A stretch of 64,000 bases of DNA from Fratercula arctica (GCA_947846985.1 CANTUZ010000011.1:14992096-15056095); one strand, 5' to 3'. Shown: positions 36,491 to 51,498, numbered from the stretch's first letter. Numbers and translations are program-made. Notes: a model not told the origin generated them from the sequence alone.

Positions 36491-39400
36491 ACAGTACAAA
36501 AAGGTGACTTCTTTGTTGTATTGGTTAATTTAAAAGTGACCTAGGATTTATTTATATAATTTGTAAATAATGTTTCATAAGTATTTTAAGAATTTTTAAA
36601 AGATCTCAGCTAATTAACAGGATTTCGTGCATAGGATAAGAGATATTTGTATGAACTGAATTTGTAATTTAATTTTCCTGTTTACCTGTATTTGTCATTT
36701 TCAAACATAAGTGCTTATCTATTTAAATAAAAATTCATGAAGTTAACTCCTGAGCCAGATTTCCAAGGCACAGCAAGCTTTAGGTCAACATTTAATATAG
36801 GTTTTAAAAAAAAAAAAAAAAAAAAAAAGCATGTCTGTTCTTAGTGGTAGTAAGCATGTAGTACCGATAAAAATTAAATAAAATCTGTCACAGTATTGTA
36901 TTTTTAAATTATTTGGTTTAACTTTTATTTCCTCTTCAGCCTTCTACATTTTCTGATATTGGTAGAAAAAAAGAGCTGCTCTGTACAGCCAGAGTTTGTT
37001 AGAATTGTTGAAAATTAGTGAGTATCAGTATTTTTCTTACCTACAGAAAAGGATTTGGTTTTTGTCCTTGTTTGGGGTTTGGGGTTTTTTTACACTGGTG
37101 TAATAAATCATACACCTGAAGTCCATGGTGCTAAAAATTAGAAGCCATGTATTTAATTAGCTACTGGTAAAATTTCATGAGACTTGCATCTTCCCTCTTC
37201 TCCCTGCCCCCCCCTCACCCCCATCCTGTTAGCATGAAAAAGAACAACAGTTATCATATAGTTCATGGAAATTAATTCATTTCAGTGTGTGGTATTTCCT
37301 CCCCCAAGCTTCACTGAAAATGTAACGATGTAGAATGTTGGCCTTGAAAATTTACACATTTTGTAATATTTCTGGGTTTGGGTTGTTTTGTTTGGGTTTT
37401 TTTTAAAAGTTTTTCCTTTATTTCTCCACTTCCTTGGTTCTTTGGAAGGGAGAATGGTAAACCAAAACAAAATTAATGCACTTTAATAAGTCTTTCATTT
37501 TCTGTTTTTATTAACCATGAAAAATGTTTAGTGCATGTTTTTTGCAGGTTTTCTCCATTTTGTTCTTTTTTTATAAATAAGTATGTGAAAATGTACATAT
37601 GATCATTTTATATTCCTCAGTTCACCTTCTTTCAAAAAAAAAATTATAGAAAATATGTGTAGTGTAGCTGGAATGATAACACATGGTGGCACCCCTGGGC
37701 ATTTGTGTCACGGTTTCCAGGCAGCAACTTCTTCCCCAGCGTATCTTTCCACTTTCAGGGGACATGGCAAGGAACCTGCCTGGGGAATCTCTGCTTTATG
37801 ACTAAGACCCAAACCATCAAGAGCTTTTACAGTTTAAAGGCAGCAACTTAAACCTTGTCTGGAAAACTAATACAAGTCCATTGCAGATCCCAGAGCTCTG
37901 CTCGTGTTTGATGGAGCATGAAAATGCTCAGCCCAGAGCCTAAAACGAAACAGCTACTGGTGTTGCAGATGGGGGTCAGTCATGGTCAGCAGTGTGACTG
38001 TTCTCCAGATCAGCGATGCTTCTCCAATAGACTCGTCTGCTATCTTCTTTCAAAGCCTGATTTAGCCCCTGGTGAAGCTGAGGGAACTCTCTGTTGACCA
38101 CAATTGGGGCTGCTTTGCATTGCAGTGAGCTGCCTCTCATCCTTTTTGAGGTGTTATTCAGGCTTTGGATTATTCTTTTCTGTTCTTGGGATGCGTGTGT
38201 CGTTTACATAAATGAGTTCAGTGAAACAAAGTTTGAGAACCTGATCCTGGGAGATGAATCTTTCAAAGCATCTGAATGCACGTATTTTAAGGATACAGGG
38301 AATAATCACTTCAGAATTCCTTGAATCCTGGTTAATTCATGTATCCTGCCACATCAAGGAAATAAGCTGCTCTTTTCTTTTTTGTTTTTTTCTCTTTTTT
38401 TTTTTTTTTAAACTTATGAACCCAAAAGAGGGCCTAAGATGATGGCAATCTAGTTCACATGATGATAAACAGGCATGCCAAAACTGCAGTCAGCAAAGCC
38501 AAGGAGGGGTCCCTGAGCTTCCCAAATCTGCATTCTCCCCGGTTACTTTTATCACTGTGCACTCAAATTCTAAACCCTAGTTGTTCCCTGGCTTGCAAAT
38601 TGATGGGGCTTGGGAGTGCTGTGGGGAAAGCATCAGTGAGAGCCTCCTCTCGCGCGATGCTCTTGCTGGGCACATGGGTTTGGTTACTGTTGGAGTCAGG
38701 GTGCTGCTTAGATGAAGCTGTACTCGGCCTCATTCTTATTTTCTGTTGATGAAACCAGAATATTACATTTAAGTGACCCATTGAGAAACACATGGTGTTG
38801 GTCAGTGAGATGAGGGCAGTGGCAATCAGTCTTCAGTGTTGGAAAGCAAAAGAATCTGCAAAGACAAGTGTATACACTTCACTTCGGGGAGTCTCTCCAT
38901 TGCTGTCTATGGAACAAGGCAAAGCACGTGGAAAAACCTCTGCAGTGTTGGGCCTGGGTAAGAAACAATTCAAATGAACTTTACAGGCATTTGGCTATAA
39001 AGAGATAGCTTCTTAGTTTTACCCTTTACTTTTGTACTGTCGTTTCTGTCTGTAATATTTTACAGATCTATTAGATGTGTACTTACTCCCACAAATAATT
39101 GTATATGTGAAAGAGGGGAAAATTTATTGTGTTTTAGCTATTTATTCGGATAGAACAGATGGGTATAGTACAGAAACCTCCCAACACTTTCTCTGATCAT
39201 TGCATGGGTTTTTTGTTGAATTCGCATAGATTTTGAAAATACCATGTCAGTTCAGACCAACCTTCCATACAAATGTGGTTTTTGTGAACCCAGAGGTGTA
39301 TCTGGCATATTTGTCTCCAAGAGCCACATGAAATATAAAGGAAGGTGTCTTGTGTCTTTGAAGTTCTGTAGTTCCAGTTGTCCTTCCAGTAAATCAATTA

Positions 39401-42389
39401 CATCAACAGCTCAGTCATATGGAACTGAGTATCTCGGAGGTGGGAGATACAATTGTCAGGATTTTTTTTGAATAGTTTAGGAAAGGAGAAGGAGATCTCT
39501 TGCTTCTCATAGAGGACACTGGATTTCCAGCATTTTGGCTGTTAATGGAAAAGAACTTAGGTCAAATGATAAAGCTGAAAGTGTTATTTTATTCTGAAAG
39601 AACTATGTTACATTGGTTTTGATCCAGCTCTGAAATTAATCAAGTATCTTTCTTCATTTATTTTGTTTGTTCAAAAAAAGACAATCAAGTCATTGGTTTA
39701 ACAGGCACTTATCAAGGTACAAAGTGAGCTCCAAGACATGAAGAGGTAAATATTACGTGTTAGTAGATCTTATTCAGACAAAAGGCGGCAGTGCTTGTTT
39801 CTCGTTCTTTGGGATGACGTAAGAAACAATTAGGGGTTTTCTTGCCTATTTTGCATCCTGGCATAGTTTCCCAGAAACAGCTGCCCGGCAATACTGAAAC
39901 TGTAGGTTAAAGCTAGTGGTTAACCTCTCTGACAGCCGCTTTACTTCCCTCCAGGTCTGTCACCAGCAGCATGGAATGTTTAGCTGCTATACAGAAATGA
40001 CTGCGTATCCTGTAAACAAGCGCCTTCCTTTTTTACATACCTACCATTTCCCTTTTTCTGTTCTTCAATCCATATGGGACCTGGCAAGGTTTTTCGTTTG
40101 GCTTGCGCTTTTGTCCAGATTTTCACTCAGCTGGGCACTCTGCAGGCCCAGGGAAGCTTGACGGAGTTGAATGATTGCATTTTGCTGTAAAATGAAATAG
40201 TGATAAAACAGGCTTTTCAGAAAGCAGTTGCTGGCTGTCCTCACAGATACAGTGCAATCTGTGATCACAGGAGATCAGGCTAGAGGAATAATTCCGTTTG
40301 GAGTCTCCGAAATAGAGTTTTGGGGAGCTTAACCAGCTTATGTGGATGACTTGCTCAAATGCAGCAAAATAAACTTAGCTGTCTTGGAACTGCTGCTAGC
40401 ATCAACAGTGTGGAAGACTGTTACTTAGCCATGTCTTGTCAAAGTGGTTCAAAATTCAAACCACAAATCCTCACCTGGAATAAATGATATTAACTTCGCC
40501 AATGCGTTTAAATGAACCTGAGATCTGGCCTGCGATGTTGATTTTATTTTTGACCAACAGTACACTGCAAAAAAGCCTTTGCAGTACTTTTGCCCCCCTA
40601 CACTCTCTACACTGTCACGCCCCAAAGAAAGCTTATTTAAAAGCTAGTTTCAGATGGGTACACTGATCAACAATGTTCAGCTTGATAAGGAAATGAATGG
40701 AAACCCCAGCCATTTAAAGAGCCACCGTGTGCCTGTGTCTAGACAACGCATGCTGCATTGGCAAGCTCTAATTTCCAAGTTCCACAATCTCTTTGTTGGG
40801 TGGACCCATTTTCCTTGCAATTGTCGAGTAACTTTCCAATGTTTCAGGAAGATGCTCTGCAGACGTGGAGGTTTCTTAGTTCCCTAGTTAGATTGAAGAG
40901 ATTTCCTGTGGTATGTGGCTAGTGTATTTGAGTCTGAAAAGGAATAATCAGCTATCCCAGCATCTCAGAACGGGCAAGAATCCATCAAGACTTTTACACG
41001 ATGTTACAAGAATTAGCCATTTGCTCTATAAGGTCTGGTGCTGTAGTGGTCTATAAATTGCAAGAGGTTAAACTGGAAAATACAAAGTTGTCCCACTTCT
41101 AGTGCTGAAGGAGCTGCTTTCAGGTTCCAGGCTGAAGATGGCAATGTTTGGTGTGAAACTGGTGACAGCAAGTACCAGATGACTTCTGAATTGGATAAGA
41201 ATAATTAAGCGCTGTGTGTTGGCCTTGTGCATGCATTGTTAACTTCACTCTCCACATAGGGCAGCACGTTTTGGCTGTGATAAAAGGCCCAGTGTTGACT
41301 CAGATTATACTGAAGCTGTAAAGGGATCTCAGGATGTTTTAATTTTCAACACTTTGAAATTGCCTTAGCAGTTAGTAGTCTGGGTGCTTTGGGCAAACCT
41401 GGAAGCACCGGGATGTTTCCACAGGAAGATGTCTAAGGAACTCCGGTGCCATTGTGCTGTTCATAGGGTGGACAGTGCATTTAATTTTTTCACAGGGAAA
41501 ATTGTACGTTGGGTTTTTGGAAGTCCTTTTTAATTACAGTAAGTGCTGTTGAAACCACATTATGGAGAAAGGGAGAGAATTAAAATAGGAAAAGCTTTGT
41601 GTGGAAAACAACATGAAAGGGAAACTCATTGCGTGTTGCACAAATGTAGAACTTCAGGGGTGGCGTATCAACAGCTGTGGAGAGACAGCAATAACGTACT
41701 AGTTTGGGTAGTAAAATTGTGTATTACAGAAGAGAGAAAACCTGAAGCCTATTCCTTAGGCTGTGCCAGAGACACCTATTGCTAAAATAATGATGGGTCC
41801 TGCACACGTCCAATTCACTGGGGAGGAGCTAGACCTATTTCCAGAACTTGAGCACCCAGAGAGATGGTATGGACCATATGCTTGTCAGTTCATGGGTGGA
41901 AATCCCTTGTGATAGTCAAGCTCCAAATCCCTCTGTTAGCCAGTGTCAAGAAGCATCAAATTCTTGGAGCTGGGTGACAAAAGGTCTCCTTGAAGTCACA
42001 TTAAGTGATGGTGTGAGATTGGATTGATTTGATCAACCGTAACAGGCACGTCTGTTTGGGTTTGGCAGAGTGTGTGGCATGGTGCTGTGTCCATGTGTGC
42101 TGCTGTGTGTCAATAACAACGGGACTTGCCATGTTGCTGCTGTTCATGAAAGCAAAGCTCAAAAGGAAGTGGCTGGTGCTCTCCTGCAAGCAAGGGAGGT
42201 GGTGGGGCTACAGTGTGTACAAAAGCAATGGTGCTGCATTGTCTCTGCTAATGGAAAGGTTTCTGGTGAAGGGGAGATGGGGCATACCTGTGACCATCTG
42301 ACAGTCTTTGCACAAAATGAGACAGTAGAGGATAACTGCCTTGGTTCTGTGGATCTGAATCCTCTCTGGGGGCAGCTTCATGGGCCCCT
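36491..42389. other. Intergenic sequence downstream of FGD3
   Basis: AT-rich sequence with A23 at 36806-36828 and T-rich runs at about 38380-38412. No protein family, RNA gene or repeat family is recognised. Confidence 0.7.
36806..36828. repeat. Homopolymer A tract (A23)
   Basis: An uninterrupted run of 23 A lies about 330 bases beyond the main FGD3 polyadenylation signal. No retrocopy body is recognised upstream of it. Confidence 0.9.
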
Positions 42390-42910
42390 CTGTACAAGAG
42401 GGACATTGAAGTGCTGGAGCGTGTCCAGAGGAGAGCTACTAGGCTGATGAGAGGGCTGGAGACCAAGCCATATGAGAAGAGGCTGAGGGAACTGGGCATG
42501 TTTAGTTGGAGGAGGCTGAGGGGAGACCTCATTGCCCTCTACAACTACCTGAAAGGAGGTTGTGGAGAGGTGGGTGTTGGCCTCTTCTCCCAGGTGAATA
42601 GTGACAGGACCAGAGGAAATGGTCTGAAGCTGCGGCAGGGGAGGTTTAGATTAGATATTAGGAAGAATTACTTTACTGAAAGAGTGGTCAGGCACTGGAA
42701 CAGCCTGCCCAGGGAGGTGGTTGAGTCACCATCCCTAGAGGTATTTAAGAAACGTGTAGATTTGGCACTTCAGGGCATGCTCTAGTGACAGAGATTGTAG
42801 AGGTTGGGTTTTTTTGGTTTTGTTTTTTTTGTTTGTTTGTTTTTTGTGTGTGTATGGTTGGACTCAATGATCTCCTTTCCAACCATGAAGATTCTATGAT
42901 TCTATGATTT
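42390..42910 (+). mobile_element. CR1 LINE, 3' fragment of a second subfamily
   Basis: It begins near gggacattgaagtgctggag and contains [20 protein letters not shown] and [20 protein letters not shown] coding remnants. It ends with two copies of attctatgat at about 42891-42908. An intact 124-codon open frame covers the ORF2 C-terminus. A T/G-rich expansion (about 42806-42855) sits in the 3' UTR. It differs clearly from the 5.5-kb and 53-kb copies. Confidence 0.94.
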
Positions 42911-45900
42911 ATCCTGTGCACTGAGTACGTATCACAGTACTTGCAGAGAAGGGGATCAAATTAAACATCTACACAAAATGGATACTCTGAACATGGCCCA
43001 ATTCCTAAGTCTTTAGTTTTGCAGTGTAATGTTTTTCAAGTAATTTTGGGAGAGGGTTGAATGGTTTTTGCTTAAAAAGGTAATTTCATTTAAAAAAAAA
43101 GAAAAAGAAAGAAGTATTGTCTTGCTTCCACTTTGGTTATCCAAAGAGTTGCAATAGCGAAGATTTCTGCTGTAAGATAAAAAATGGAATTATTCTGGGA
43201 TGTTATCAAATAAATTACAGGTAGGAATTTGAGAGAGGGGAGCAGGCTTTGCTGAATTAATAGTTGTGTACTTGTGCGTGACTCTGGAACTGAGGGGTCA
43301 GGCCTGGAAACACACAGCCTACGGAGGGATTCCCAAATTCATGCCTGTGTGGGACCGTAGCTACCATTTGCAGGGCACAAGCAGGAGTAGGATTGCATTA
43401 ATAACTCAGCACTACCAGCCCTCCTTCTGCCCTGGCTTTTTCCAGCTGCCACGCTGCGTCTGGAGCTATTGCAGCAGCTGGTGACTTTATAGATAGACAA
43501 CCAGGAGGGAAGAGCCCTCTCGGAGCCATTGGGCCCGTGGTTAGGGCTGGAGGCGGTCAAAGGCAGGAGAGTGCTAGAGCTGGTCCAAGCCCCTAGATAA
43601 ACGTTTTAGCATAACATTGGGGAATATATTGCAAGATAAGAAACCACAATGTGACTGTGTTTTTTCCTATAGTCTGCTGATCATCTGCAATTACTAGAAG
43701 CTTGCATTATTTTTGAAGAAGCAGGCACTGGGGGATGTGAAAGAAAGGTCAATAAATAAACACACAGAGAGATATGGCTAAGGAAGAACTAAGTTAAACA
43801 AAAACAAAAACAAAAAAAAAGAAAAATTAAAGAGATCCTGAGGACAGATGCTTACTGAAAAAAAAAAAAAAAAAATTAAATATATATTTGCCCTGTGAAG
43901 AAGCTTTTCCCCTTTGTTCCAGACATTGCAAAGAGCCACTTCAGCCTGAGAGGAGATGGGTAAATCTTGCCCCAGGCAAGCTGTAAATCCCAGAGCAATC
44001 TCCTGAGAAGGTGTGTTTTACTAGCTGTTTCCACGTGGGGGGCACTAAGATGGTAGGCACCAATTAATGCAGTTGAAGGTTAATTGAGCATACAAAACCA
44101 TTTAGAGGAACATGGCAATTCCTGACAAATTTCCGTTTTCCTGCCACCTCCTTTCCTGTCCTATCCTTTGGATGTACCTAATAGCTTTTGTGTTTTTCAA
44201 GCTCATCCTTTTTCCAGTGGCTGTGGATCACCTTTCCTCCCTTCAAAATTCTACTTTAAAGGAAACATAGGTTGTGTAGCCTTGTTTGCATGCTTGGGTG
44301 AAGGGAAAAATACCAGCTGGAAGTGGGAGCAGGACATACTTACTTTGAGATGGGGCTGAATTTAAGGCTTCAGGAGCATACCACATTAAAACACTCCTTT
44401 TCTTACAAAGTGGCATTGCTGTCACAGGCGTTTGATGTGTGGTGGGTACACAGAGTCACATTAAAATGCACCTAGGCTCTGTGACCGCAGGATAGAGCAG
44501 GGAGATGCAACCTCTCTTCTGGTGGAGCAGCATAATTTTAGTCACCTCCTTAAATACAGTGCCACTGTCCCAGGTGTGTTTTGCAGCTGGTCCTCAGATC
44601 TGTTTCATCCCTGGGGCCAGCTTTCAGGGACCAGTGATCACTGGGTTCCTAAAAGGCAGCCTCTGATCTTCTCCTTCACCTTTCCCCACCTGTCTTTCCT
44701 TGTTTATCCTTCGCTGTCCTTTGCTGTTGTTGCTCAAATAGGGGCCACGTGGTGATGGTGACTGACTTTTAAAAATATGTCTAAATATGAAAAGACGACA
44801 AAAGAGGAAGATGGTGCCTTGCTGAGCTAAGAGCTGGAGCCCTCTCAGAGAAGGGACAGATACTCTGCGCAGGGACTGATAAAACTGTGGTGCTCCCCTA
44901 GGCAAAACTTGGTTCCTTTAAAAATAAGTCAGTCACAGCAATCTGAATAAATATAAAAACATGTAAATTTGCTGATGAGACAAATCTGGAAACAAAGATG
45001 ATGACAAAGGTCTCTAAAATATGCCACATTCTTGCTAGGCTGCCAAGTAGGGAAGAAAATGGCATTCTAGCAACAAAACAGTGGAGAAGATAAGCAGGAG
45101 CGCACAGAAAGAGAAGAATGCTTCCATCCCCTTTGGGCCACTTTTATTCACTTTTATTTTCCCTCTGGTTTGTCTTTTCTTTCCCTCCCACTGCAAATGG
45201 TTTACTCCGCAAACCCCCTTTCTTGTCCCTTGCCCTCTCCCTGTCCATGAGTTGCCCTAGGCCACTCCTGGCAAGGCAATATCCTCACTGGGCTCCCAAA
45301 GCACCCTTCCACTGGGTAGCGATCACTCCTCAGGTTGACTGATTTAAAGAATAAAGTGCTATGTGGCACTGGTTCAGTCTTTAATAATGAGCATCTGTTC
45401 ATTAAGCATGCTCTGTCGTTGCCAATGAGGTCTCAAATTAACATCTTGGCGACAAATACCTGGTGCTGCTCCCTGCCTCATGCCAATGCAGGGGCTTAAC
45501 CATGTTGTGAGACGGAATTCTTCCTGCTGAAAAATAACTTTGTTCTGTTTTAACCCAGGTTACTTTATGGCTGATGCTGTCACTGAGTATTCTCCTATTT
45601 ACACCTGCTCTCCCAGCAGCACTAAGCAGGAAAAGAGGAAAGTATGGCTGAGCTCTGCAGGGTGTTCATATTTTATGGGCCAGAGTTAGCTGAGCTTTTG
45701 TGGATCGCAGTGCAATGTCTTGATGTTCTACTATCCAGCAGAGGATGATGAACCATCTTACAGTCACAGTGATGCAAAAGCCGCTTGTTCAGATAAAACC
45801 TGTGCCTGTCCCTGCTCCGGCTGAGCCACCGCACTTTGTAGACACTGGCTGAAATTAAGGCAGATGGTTTGGGGTTTGTATTTTGGGGCTTTTTTTCCCT

Positions 45901-48900
45901 ACTACCCTGACTAGACTGTGGAGATGGTAACCTTCCACTGTGGTGGGCAGTGACATGCTGCAACCCTGTGCATCTTCCTGAGGGCTAGCACTCCGGAGGC
46001 TTAAATTCAATGTCAGTTCCCTTCCGACAGCTTTTCTGTCTACACCCACAAAATAATTGCTTGAAAATTGGCATGAGCTTGCTAATGAGCTCCCCCTGGA
46101 AGGCTGAAACGCTCCGCAGCGCCTGGCTGAAGGAAGAGCCTCCACAGTGCTGTGACTTGAGTACCTGTGGCCAAAAGCAAGATGTGCTGGTGAAGCTAGC
46201 AGCTTCTAACTGGTGCTAACTGGTGCGCCCTGATTCAGTACTGTGATATTCACACCCATAATTACAATAACTCTGAAGCATTTCCACTGGATACCTATAA
46301 ATCATTTATTGTTCAGCAGTGTCATCCTTGAAAATGAGTAGTTGCTGGATTTTGGGGTTTGTGTTTTGACAGTGGATTTATTCTTTCAAATTTATGGATT
46401 TATCCTACTTTGATCTAGTGAGAACCGACAACATGTTGTTTGGGTATTAATCACATCCATCCCACAGTGTAAACTGTGACAAACTGTTTAAGCTCAATCT
46501 CTTTATGTTTCAATCGCCATCTTCTATAAAAACATGTCATAGGCATGCCACTTCTGCATAGTAAAGCTGAAAGTCACTGGCTGCAGTTCAACCGGTTACT
46601 AAACCCTGGTGGGGGCTGAAGGGACCACGAATGAAGAGAAAACAAGAGGCCCTGGCTGCAACTGGGAATGTTGTGGGAGACAGTGGGACACGTAGGGGTG
46701 AGTGTGCACATCTCCTGTCTGCCTGGAGCATTTCCTATGGCTCCTGCAGAGCCACACTCCCCGTGGGTGATGTTTACCTGGCTCCGTTCATGTACCCCCA
46801 CTCACCTCAGCTTACCTCCTAAAATCGTATCCAGTTTGGCCCATGAATTAAACCTGCATTTGATGCAGTCTCTGGGGCTGTTGCTGGGTACCAAGAACGC
46901 CGCTGGCAGAGACCGGCCCAAGCCGGGGGCTTGCGCTGCCATCCTTGCCTTGCCCCAAGGCCACCACCTCTGTCCCGTTGGCTACAGAGAGGGTCCAAGA
47001 GCAGCTCTGCTCCCTCCAGGGGAGTGGTTTTAGTGCTCACCTTTGGCATGCTGTTCTAGGGAAAGGAGAATCATCACAAAAGTGAATAATAAATGAAAAA
47101 GTGTAAGATTTCCAGCCTATGACTAATTTGTGAGTCATAAAGTTGTTCCAGGTGCTTGTATTTTCTTAATTTTGTTGACTTTGTTCTTCAATGTAAGACA
47201 GCCATCTTACAAGCTCACTGATAATGATATCTCAGTACAGCAATTGCCAATAATCGAAACAGTGATTTCTAGTAACTCTCAACAATCTTTAGGTTTAATT
47301 ACCACCATTAGCACTTTCTACACTTAGTAGAGAGTTCTGCACAAGCATCAGATAAATTGAAAAGAAAAAAAAAGAGAAAGGAGCTGGCAGTGGAAAGATA
47401 ATAGCTATAATAAAAAAGTGTAAAGCTTTGTTTTACATTCTCTTTCTAAAAGAGTTTTCAGCATAGGCTGTACATAACGAACCACTAATTTAGAATGCAA
47501 TTTAGGATGAATGTATTTTCAGTGGACTAGAAAAAGTGAATACCGTCTTTTCATAAGCAGAGCTGGGATTTGGTCTGTAGTTTAGCCGCACCAGTTTTGT
47601 TGTGTTTTTGCATTTACGCGAAGAACATGCTAATCCTCTCCACAGTGAGGCCTTGAATTCAATACTCCAGTGGCTCTGTTCAGGCTTCCCTTTGTGTGTC
47701 AAGGTTGCTGCAGGGAATTTTTTGGTTTGGGTGGATTAGTTCACAGTTACAGTAAAGTTCGAATAAGATCTATGAAGGCCACTTTGATCACAAACAATCT
47801 ATATCCTCCTGGAAAAATGCTGGAATCGCTATGTGGAATAACATTTTTAACAGACCAAATTGCCTGTTATTAAGAAATGCATCAATGTAATGCTGCTTTT
47901 GATGAATGCAGAATGTGGGGAGTTGTGCAGGCTGCTCACAGTGATAACAGATCCAAGAGGAAACAGTTGTTCTGAACCCTGTGGTTCAGGTTAAAATAAT
48001 GGCTTTGTTTTCTGAAAGAGGGGGAAATTGAGATATTTCCCTTTCTTATGTTTTCACAGTTTGAAACCATATCCTGGCTGCTTAGAAATCCAGTGGTAAA
48101 ATTCCCATTGACCTCTCTTTAGACTTATTTTTCCTCCCAAGACTTTTAGGGTTGGGTTTTGGGGGTTTTTTTGGCATATTATTAATTGCACCTTTTAAAT
48201 TCCTCAGCCCAGCAAAGTGGATGCTTAACTGTAAGGATAAATGTTCTCAGTCAATAGGATTACTAACCTGCGTGGGGTTAAACCATCCTTCAGAGTACCC
48301 AGCATCACAGAACCATAGCATCGCCAGGTTGGACAGGACCTTTCAGATTGCCTGTGGAGCAGAGCGACAGTGCTGCCTGTGAGCAAGCTGTAAGAGCAGC
48401 CCAAACCTCTCTCTGTCCTTTTCAATCCCTCAAACAGCTTTGGATTAAATTCCATATTTCCTTGTTTCCTTGCGCGCCCAGGGAATTGGTGTGGGGAGCG
48501 GAAATGCAGCGTGCTGAGCCCCTCTCCATGCTCCTGCCACTTCCCTGACCCAGGGCACCAGCGGAGAGTCTGCTCGGGGATGGGCAGGGCCAGACAGAGG
48601 AGGGAAGTGTGGTTTCAGTAAATCCAGAAAACCCCAAGTAGTTCTCCCTCTTCTTCATTTCCAAATTTCTGTTCTGATGGGGTGAGCTGGGACTACTTTT
48701 TTTTTCTTTTAAAAAGTTAAAAAAAACCCTACCACACTTACCTCATTGGCAAGTTCTGGTGGTTTTTCACCCCACTGGGGAAAATAAAAGCATAAAATAA
48801 AAGCTAGTGGATGTTTTCCCAGACAGTCTTTCAGAGTCTGAAGAGAAGCGTAGAGCCTGCCACGTATGCAGCTGGTTGCCTGCAATTCTGGAAAATTCAC

Positions 48901-51494
48901 AGTTGCGGTAAGAGCAGCCCAAATAATCCTGCAAATCCTGTACGTACCTGTAATAACCTGCGAGATGCATGAAATTCAGTCTGAGGTTGAAGCTGAGCTC
49001 CTTGGACAGTTTGTCTTTCAAGTTCCTCTCACATTCTTTCAGTACCTCTGGAGGAGTTTTTGAGGTTCCTCACACCTGCTCGTGGGGGAGTTACAGAGCA
49101 CCATGCCACCTGCCTGAATTCTCCCTGCCTCTACAAACAAGCAGCAGAAATGGTGCTTCCTCATACGGCGTAGGTGGCAAACCAGACTTGCGTTGAGTAA
49201 CTCATCACCCATCTCAGACCTTCAGCAGCTGAGCAGGTGTTGTAGTGGAGGGCTCTACGAAAGCTGGGTTCTTCTTCATGGAATTTTCCTTTCCTTGACG
49301 GTGCAGATGTGCTCTGAGAAATGAATGGGGAGGACAGGAGGAATTGCCCCCTCTTTCTCAGTAGGTCTGCTCCCCATGTGTGTCCAGAACCCAAACTTCT
49401 GGCTTTAGCAGCTCAAATACTATATTACTGCATGTACTCCTTGTTCCTTCTCCTTGGCAGAGCTGGAGCTCCAGCGCTGACTGGGGGGGGCTGCGACACA
49501 GCAGAGCTCGGGGGACCCAGCCCTCCCCACATGGGCAGAGCACTGGGGAACACTCGCTCTCTCTCTTTATATTAATTTTTGTTTCAACACCACTGCAGAA
49601 GGAAGAGGATCTTTCTCTGTCCTCTAATCAAGCAAAGACCGGTTCCTCATAACAACATCTGCTATGTTTATACATGCAGGAAAACCCAGGTTCATCAACT
49701 ACACGCACATGTGGATGACTGTGAAGGGGTTACAGCAGGACAAATATGATGGGAACAATATTGCTGAGGTTTTCTTCACATAAACACAAGTTCTAGACTA
49801 CAGAACTCTTATGTGTGATTTTTTATTTCTATTTTTTATGACTTTTATTTTTATAGCTCTCTCTAAGTAGACATCTACATTTAAAATTACAGGATTAAAG
49901 CAATTCTTTTCTTTGGGGTAAACTTGAACTGAAGCGATGCATTCATATTTAAAATAAATACTAAATATTCAGAACCTTGTAGCAAACTGTTAGACAAGAG
50001 ATTTTGTTTCCCTTATGTTATTTTCACCACTGTTAATAATGCCTCTTCTTATCTCTTCTCAAAGCCATGCTGTTGAAATTGGACTGTATTGCCAAATATA
50101 TCTCATGTCAGCATGAGTCAAGCTAGGAAGCACAGGCAGTACCTTTTTCATTAAGCTTTCCTGCAGTCTACTACATTGTCAGGTCTGGTTTTTTGCAAAG
50201 GTAGTGGTATCTTTTCAGAAAACTACTCCAAAGAAAGCAGATGAGTTTCCCCAGGAGTTGACCAAGGTAGGGCATGTGTTTGTGCTGCTTTGCTGATAGG
50301 GAAAACCCATTCATTTTATAATTAGAAGCTGTAAGAAAAAGCTCTTTTGATATGTAGATTTTTCAGTTATTCCAAATATTCAAAGCATTTTAGAAGGGGA
50401 AACACTTGATCATGAGTTAACTTGTCTCAGGAAGCAAAAAATTCTGGTAACAGCGCAAAGGCTTAAGGCTGGTCTAAGCAAGTCCTGCCCAGCTGTGGGG
50501 TTGGCACAGCATGGTGGACTACGTTGGAGGAAGAGCCCAGAGGGAGGCAGTTTCTCCACCTGTTTCCAGCCTACTCAGTGACTTGTGACAACTCTTCTAG
50601 TCTTCACTTATGCTTCCTGCTTTCACCTCTTCGTTCTTGAACACGGACCCTCTGGTTTGCCCCTCTCCCTAGTTTGTCTACCCTTATGTGCCTCAACAGC
50701 ACCAAACGTGAATGGTCTAGGATCTTGGTTGGAGTCTTTTGGTGCTATTGCATATAAATTCAAATCTAGCCACAAATCCAAGCCAGGCTGCTAATTTAGG
50801 GGATGTGTAATACACTAAATTTCCTGTTAAGAGTGCTAACGGTCAATTTAGAGGTGGGAGAAGAGCTTTGCTCTGCGTTTACAGACATGCAGGAAGAGTG
50901 AGAATTGTCTGCTTATCTCATTGATGAACTGCAAACCATGTCCATTCACTCTGAAACTATTGAACTGACAAACCAGGATGCCTACTTTAGAAAAACCTTT
51001 TATGACTTCTTTTTTTTTTTCTTTTCATCTTACAATGAACTGCTCCGCTTGCTTGCTGGTAGGCAAAACCTATTTCCTCACTACGAGGTTTCCTTGCTTA
51101 GCATTGCTGTTCTTGCAATCACATGCACCAAGAAATGCAGCAGGAGACCTGGATCTCATTTATTGTGACTTCATTAACATAAATCCTTTGGGGATGTGCA
51201 TTCTAAACAAATCAAGAGAAAGACAGTTAATGAGAATGAACATATTAACAAAGCAACATACAATAATGCAGTAGCAAAGCACCCGCAAAGGACACTACAA
51301 AATGCTTTTGTAGTAGAGTCTATCTCAGTCTCATCGGTTTCCTGTACCAAAGAAACCAGCACAAGGGGCGCAAAGCACAGTGCTGCCTTCCTCTGAGAAC
51401 ATCACTGCAGTTCTCTGGGGGCTTGTCATAAACCTACAGCAGCACTCAATTTCGTCCAGATAAAAAGGTGTAGGTGACAGCTGAAGGTAGCCTC
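42911..51494. other. Intergenic sequence
   Basis: Mostly unique sequence with A-rich tracts at about 43797-43830 and A18 at 43858-43875. A short degraded CR1 tail lies on the minus strand at about 48303-48355. No gene is recognised. Confidence 0.7.
48303..48355 (-). mobile_element. CR1 LINE, short degraded 3' tail
   Basis: On the + strand the sequence reads catcacagaaccatagcatc, then ggttggacaggacctttcag. This resembles the reverse complement of a CR1 3' end (consensus pattern: ATCACAGAATCATAGAAT, then GGTTGGAAAGGACCT). It is the only CR1 remnant I see in the minus orientation. It is short and diverged. Confidence 0.6.
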
Positions 51495-51498
51495 ACAA

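Noticed and set aside
46668..47033. 121-codon open frame downstream of FGD3
   Set aside because: No domain or coding signature; an opposing frame overlaps it. Treated as chance.
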